NCBI GenBank assembly: GCA_013042495.1
Contig: JABDQB010000131.1
Span: forward strand, 1-8,134
DNA: 8,134 nt
DNA from: Gemmatimonadota bacterium
Lineage (GTDB): Bacteria > Gemmatimonadota > Gemmatimonadetes > Palauibacterales > Palauibacteraceae
Direction of reading: 5' to 3'
This document shows, one piece after another, positions 5,573 through 8,134 of the stretch. The notes under the pieces are model-generated. The model made no database searches. It was not told the origin of the DNA and was given only the letters and a program-made list of their open reading frames with translations. The translations under genes were made by a program, and so were the position numbers. Each line of letters opens with the position of its first letter. The first letter of the stretch is position 1.

Positions 5573-7000
5573 CTAGACTTCCTTTTCCTTCCACTTCCCG
5601 CGCCGGAACAGGATCATCCCGAATACGGCCGACAGCGAGTACGCGATCGCGATCGCTAGGTACACGCCATGGTGCCCCAGGTCGGTGGCGGTCGCGAGCC
5701 ACCACGCCAGCGGGATCTGGATCAGCCAGAAAGCCACGAAGTTGACCCAGGTCGGAGTGACGGTGTCACCCGCCCCGTTGAAGGCCTGAAGCACCACCAT
5801 GCCCCACGCGTAGAAGACGTACCCGTAGCTGATGATGCGGAGCGCCGCCGTGCCGACCGCCAGGGTCTCCGGGTCATCCGTGAACACCGCCACGATCACG
5901 TCGGCGAACACCACGAACAGCACCGTGATCACCCCCATGAACGCCATGTTCCAGAGCCCGGTGATCCACACGGCGCGCTCGGCCCGGTCCGGCTTCCCGG
6001 CGCCGAGATTCTGTCCCACGAGGGTCGCGGCCGCGTTGGCCACGCCCCATGCCGGCAGGATGATGAAGATCACCACGCGGATCGCGATCACGTAGCCCGC
6101 TAGCACGACGCTCCCGAAGGTGGCGAGGATCCGTATGAGGCCGATGTAGCTGGCTGTGGCGATGAACAACTGCCCGATCCCGCCGGCCGAGACGCGGAGC
6201 AGGTTTCGGATCAGCCCGAAATCGACCGGGAGGTCCTGCCGGGTGACGCGCAGCCGCTTCCCGCGCGAAAGTCCCCACAGCTGATACACGACGCCCGTGC
6301 TGCGGCCGATCGTGGTCGCGACCGCGGCTCCCATCAGGCCGAGCTCGGGGAACGGCCCGACTCCGAAGATCAGCAGCGGATCCAGCACTATGTTGATGCC
6401 GTTCGCCAGCCAGATGGACCGCATGGCCATCGCTGCGTCGCCGGCCCCCCTGTAGATCGCGTTGTTGATGAACAGCAGCAGGATGGAGATCATGCTGGCG
6501 TACAGGAGGCGGGTGTAGCCGGTACCGCCTGCGACCGTCGCTTCGTCGGCACCCATGAGGCGGAGGATATCCGGGGCCCAGATCGCCCCGATCGCTCCGA
6601 AAACGATCGACAGCACGACCCCTATATAGATGGCCTGCACCGCGCTTCGCGCCGCCGCCCGCTTGTCCTTCTCGCCGAAACGTCGGGCCACGACGGCCGT
6701 GGTGGCCATCGCGAGTCCGACGGCAATCGCGTAGATGATTTCGAGCACGGACTCGGTGAGACCCACGGCGGCCAGGGCCTCGGCCCCCAGCTGCGCCACG
6801 AAGAACGCGTCTACCACGGCGAACAACGACTCGCCCGCCATCTCCAGGACCATTGGGACGGCGAGCAGGCCCACCGCGCGGTTCAGGCTTCCCTCGGTGA
6901 AGTCCTCCTCGGAACCGTGGATGGCCTCGCGGATGGACCCCCAAACGCCCCTTCGGGCAGCGGTCCCCGCCATCGCCTCTTCGTCCTTCGCTTCGATCAT
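5573..7000 (-). CDS. MATE family multidrug/cation antiporter
   Basis: 475 aa, full length, with about 12 hydrophobic segments in two MatE repeats. The N-terminal repeat starts TEGSLNRAVGLLAVPMVLEM (35-54), then VVDAFFVAQLG (62-72) and VGLAMATTAVVARRFGEKDK (94-113, the repeat-1 'VG..T.va...G..d..ra' motif). RGAGDAAMAM (184-193) and INIVLDPLLIFG follow. The second repeat has GVANAAATLVGQNLGAGKPD (319-338) and NGAGDTVTPTWVN (408-420). In this family an inward gradient of Na+ or H+ drives export of cationic drugs or metabolites across the inner membrane; neither coupling ion nor substrate can be read here. The N-terminus has about 35 polar residues before TM1. ATG 7000 has AGGA 8 nt upstream. An in-frame ATG at 6973 (M10) is an alternative start. 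It runs in the same direction as the binding protein gene 97 bp upstream and converges with the unknown gene with a 10-bp gap. Confidence 0.93.
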   Translation of the reverse strand: MIEAKDEEAMAGTAARRGVWGSIREAIHGSEEDFTEGSLNRAVGLLAVPMVLEMAGESLFAVVDAFFVAQLGAEALAAVGLTESVLEIIYAIAVGLAMATTAVVARRFGEKDKRAAARSAVQAIYIGVVLSIVFGAIGAIWAPDILRLMGADEATVAGGTGYTRLLYASMISILLLFINNAIYRGAGDAAMAMRSIWLANGINIVLDPLLIFGVGPFPELGLMGAAVATTIGRSTGVVYQLWGLSRGKRLRVTRQDLPVDFGLIRNLLRVSAGGIGQLFIATASYIGLIRILATFGSVVLAGYVIAIRVVIFIILPAWGVANAAATLVGQNLGAGKPDRAERAVWITGLWNMAFMGVITVLFVVFADVIVAVFTDDPETLAVGTAALRIISYGYVFYAWGMVVLQAFNGAGDTVTPTWVNFVAFWLIQIPLAWWLATATDLGHHGVYLAIAIAYSLSAVFGMILFRRGKWKEKEV

Positions 7001-7017
7001 CTCTGTCCTGAATGCAA

Positions 7018-7051
7018 ACGGGCCGCCCCGCGCATCGGCGAAGCGGCCCGT
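7018..7051 (-). terminator. GC-rich hairpin, probable terminator of the binding-protein gene or MATE leader attenuator
   Basis: ACGGGCCGC (7018-7026) and GCGGCCCGT (7043-7051) are perfect 9-bp arms around a 16-nt loop that can pair further internally (CCG/CGG). In the direction of transcription (minus) the stem is followed by TTTGCATT, a modest T-run. It lies 47 nt past the solute-binding protein stop, as expected for an intrinsic terminator. But it ends only 17 nt before the MATE ATG, leaving no room for a separate MATE promoter downstream of it. Confidence 0.6.
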
Positions 7052-7061
7052 CTTCCGTTAC

Positions 7062-7084
7062 ACGCGCTGCGCCGTCAGGCGCGT
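7062..7084. repeat. Second short inverted repeat in the gap before the MATE gene
   Basis: ACGCGC (7062-7067) and GCGCGT (7079-7084) flank an 11-nt loop. It precedes the stronger 7018-7051 hairpin on the minus-strand transcript. A 6-codon reading frame (MVRRRA, start at 7095, stop ending at 7075) crosses it but has no SD, so I do not call it a gene. Confidence 0.3.
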
Positions 7085-7097
7085 CGTCTAACCATGT

Positions 7098-7919
7098 TCA
7101 GGGAAGAGCCGCGACCCAGGCTCCGTCCTCGAACCATACCTGCCTGAGAGCTTCCAGAATACCCATGCCCTCGAGAGCGGTGATGTAGTTCCGCACCAGG
7201 TTGAGAAGCTGTGGATCGCTGGTCGGAACCGCGATCCCGATCGGCTCGAGTGTCAGCGGCTGGTCCAGTGTTGCGAAATCCTCGTTCGGGTAGCGCAGAA
7301 CCGTGAGGAGGCAGATCGGCATGTCGGCCACCATGGCTCCGGTCTGGTCCGCGCGCAGCATCTCGATGGCCTCGTCATACGAGGCGACCGTCGTCAGCTG
7401 CGCCTCCGGCAAGAACGTGCGGACGAAGGTCTCGCTGGTCGAATTCCGCAAAGTGACCAGGCGAATGTCGGACTCGTTCAAGTCGCCGGCCTCCTCGGCG
7501 GCGGCAAGCGTCGACGACTTCGTGAGAATCGACTTACCCGAGACCACGTATGGTCCGACGAACGACACCGAGCGCGACCGGGCTGCCGTGATCGTCATTC
7601 CCGAAAGAACCATGTCCACCTCTCCGGCCTCGAGAGCCGGGAGCAGGTCGGCGAACGGCTTTTGTACGAGCTGGAGTTTCACCTTCATGGCCGCGGCCAG
7701 GGCATTCGCCAGGTCGACCTCGAGGCCCATCAGTTCCCCATCCCGCCCTTTCATGTTGAACGGCGGCTGGTTGCCGGACATGCCCACGCGCAGCGTGGAT
7801 GTCTCTACGATCCGGTCGAGGACCGGGCTGTCCTGCGCGGCCACATCCGGGGCGGCGAAGGACGCCGAAACGGAGACTAGCGCGGCGAACGTGGAGATAC
7901 GGATCCAACGTTTCAGCAT
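7098..7919 (-). CDS. Extracellular solute-binding protein, family 3 (amino-acid-binding type)
   Basis: 273 aa, the usual length. Residues 1-28 form a Sec signal peptide: basic MLKRWIR, a hydrophobic core, and likely cleavage at VAA|QD; there is no lipobox Cys, so a free periplasmic protein is expected. The SBP_bac_3 fold follows: STLRVGMSGNQPPFNMKGRD (41-60), LMGLEVDLANALAAAMKV (63-80), DLLPALEAGEVDMVLSGMTI (91-110). The latter leads into TAAR with R114, at the position that binds the ligand alpha-carboxylate in HisJ/GlnH-type proteins. The second lobe has TLRNSTSETFV and GAMVADMPI with D199, the usual alpha-amino contact, so an amino-acid-like ligand is plausible. No ABC permease or ATPase gene adjoins it; MATE lies downstream and an unrelated membrane protein end lies upstream. 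It may serve a transporter encoded elsewhere or act as a ligand sensor. ATG 7919 fits the signal peptide; the SD is only a purine-rich run (GAAGAGAGAAG). Confidence 0.9.
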   Translation of the reverse strand: MLKRWIRISTFAALVSVSASFAAPDVAAQDSPVLDRIVETSTLRVGMSGNQPPFNMKGRDGELMGLEVDLANALAAAMKVKLQLVQKPFADLLPALEAGEVDMVLSGMTITAARSRSVSFVGPYVVSGKSILTKSSTLAAAEEAGDLNESDIRLVTLRNSTSETFVRTFLPEAQLTTVASYDEAIEMLRADQTGAMVADMPICLLTVLRYPNEDFATLDQPLTLEPIGIAVPTSDPQLLNLVRNYITALEGMGILEALRQVWFEDGAWVAALP

Positions 7920-7967
7920 TCTGGCTTCTCTCTTCTGGAGTCTTCGAAAGGCGTATCATCTTGCCGT

Positions 7968-7979
7968 CCCGTACACGGG
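7968..7979. repeat. Short palindrome in the binding-protein leader
   Basis: CCCGT-AC-ACGGG is a 12-bp dyad with 5-bp arms. It lies about 50 nt before the binding protein ATG and just downstream of the predicted transcription start. It could be an operator or a 5' leader hairpin; it could also be chance in GC-rich DNA. Confidence 0.25.
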
Positions 7980-7989
7980 TCGGGCCGCC

Positions 7990-8018
7990 AATAGGTCGGA
8001 GCGAACTCCGGGTGTCAA
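7990..8018 (-). promoter_or_regulatory. Possible sigma-70-type promoter of the solute-binding protein gene
   Basis: On the minus strand a perfect TTGACA (8013-8018) is followed after 17 nt by CCTATT (7990-7995), or after 19 nt by TATTGG. The -35 is convincing, the -10 poor. It sits in the 114-bp gene-free gap (7920-8033), with about 60-70 nt of leader to the ATG at 7919. Confidence 0.4.
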
Positions 8019-8033
8019 GCCGGGAGGCGATCT

Positions 8034-8134
8034 CTACTCGAACCCGACCCGCGGCAGGGTGCGGAAGAGCCCGAACGCGGCGAGGGCGGAAGCGGAGAGG
8101 AACAGCGAGCCGGCTCCCGGGCGGCCGTACAGTA
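8034..8134 (-). CDS. Membrane protein, C-terminal fragment (possibly MFS transporter)
   Basis: The minus-strand frame ending at the TAG of 8034-8036 stays open to the window edge and reads LYGRPGAGSLFLSASALAAF, then GLFRTLPRVGFE. This is one hydrophobic helix followed by a short basic tail, the usual look of the last transmembrane helix of a transporter. The 'LYGRxGAGxLFLxSA' style resembles the end of some MFS carriers, but 33 codons cannot settle the family. The other two minus-strand frames give Arg/Pro/Ser-rich nonsense-like peptides, which supports this frame. It lies upstream of the binding protein gene in the same direction, separated by a gap that appears to hold a promoter, so the two are probably transcribed separately. 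Confidence 0.5.
   Translation of the reverse strand, partial: LYGRPGAGSLFLSASALAAFGLFRTLPRVGFE

Noticed and set aside
5643..5656. 14-bp perfect palindrome GCGATCGCGATCGC
   Set aside because: It lies within the MATE coding sequence and is explained by alternating Ala-Ile codons (AIAIA); there is no other copy nearby or regulatory context.
5874..6944. 356-codon minus-strand frame inside the MATE gene
   Set aside because: Arg/Gly-rich shadow in another frame of the same strand; the MATE frame carries all family motifs.

Overview
The window is GC-rich and densely coded, from a Gram-negative bacterium: it carries a tripartite RND efflux operon, which needs an outer membrane. Codon third positions are mostly G/C. 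The protein style (long RND pump, single-pass membrane-anchored adaptor, lone SBP_bac_3 protein) would fit a marine or host-associated lineage such as Gemmatimonadota, but this is an impression and cannot be proven from the sequence.

Layout. (1) 1-4622, plus strand: the 3' end of a TolC/NodT-type outer-membrane factor, a periplasmic adaptor (HlyD/AcrA family) and a complete RND inner-membrane pump. They are joined by two ATGA stop/start overlaps and so form one translationally coupled operon for a complete envelope-spanning exporter. (2) 4619-5562: two divergent genes sharing a 71-bp promoter region, a 137-aa XRE-type helix-turn-helix regulator (minus) and a 152-aa protein I do not recognise (plus). 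The regulator converges on the RND pump with a 4-bp CTAG stop-stop overlap. This pair is the least explained part of the window. (3) 5573-7000, minus: a MATE-family multidrug/cation antiporter, convergent with the unknown gene across 10 bp. (4) 7001-7097: a gap holding a strong GC hairpin that either ends the upstream transcript or sits in the MATE leader. (5) 7098-7919, minus: a secreted SBP_bac_3 solute-binding protein with no transporter genes beside it. (6) 7920-8033: its upstream region with a perfect TTGACA -35 box and a short palindrome. (7) 8034-8134, minus: the last 33 codons of a membrane protein, possibly an MFS transporter.

Taken together this is a transport-rich chromosomal neighbourhood: an RND exporter, a MATE exporter, a binding protein and perhaps an MFS carrier, with a small phage-repressor-like regulatory module between the two exporters. 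No rRNA, tRNA, CRISPR array, insertion sequence, integrase or attachment site was seen. No clearly novel system is demonstrated. The best candidate for something undescribed is the divergent regulator/unknown pair at 4619-5562 with its compact shared promoter.
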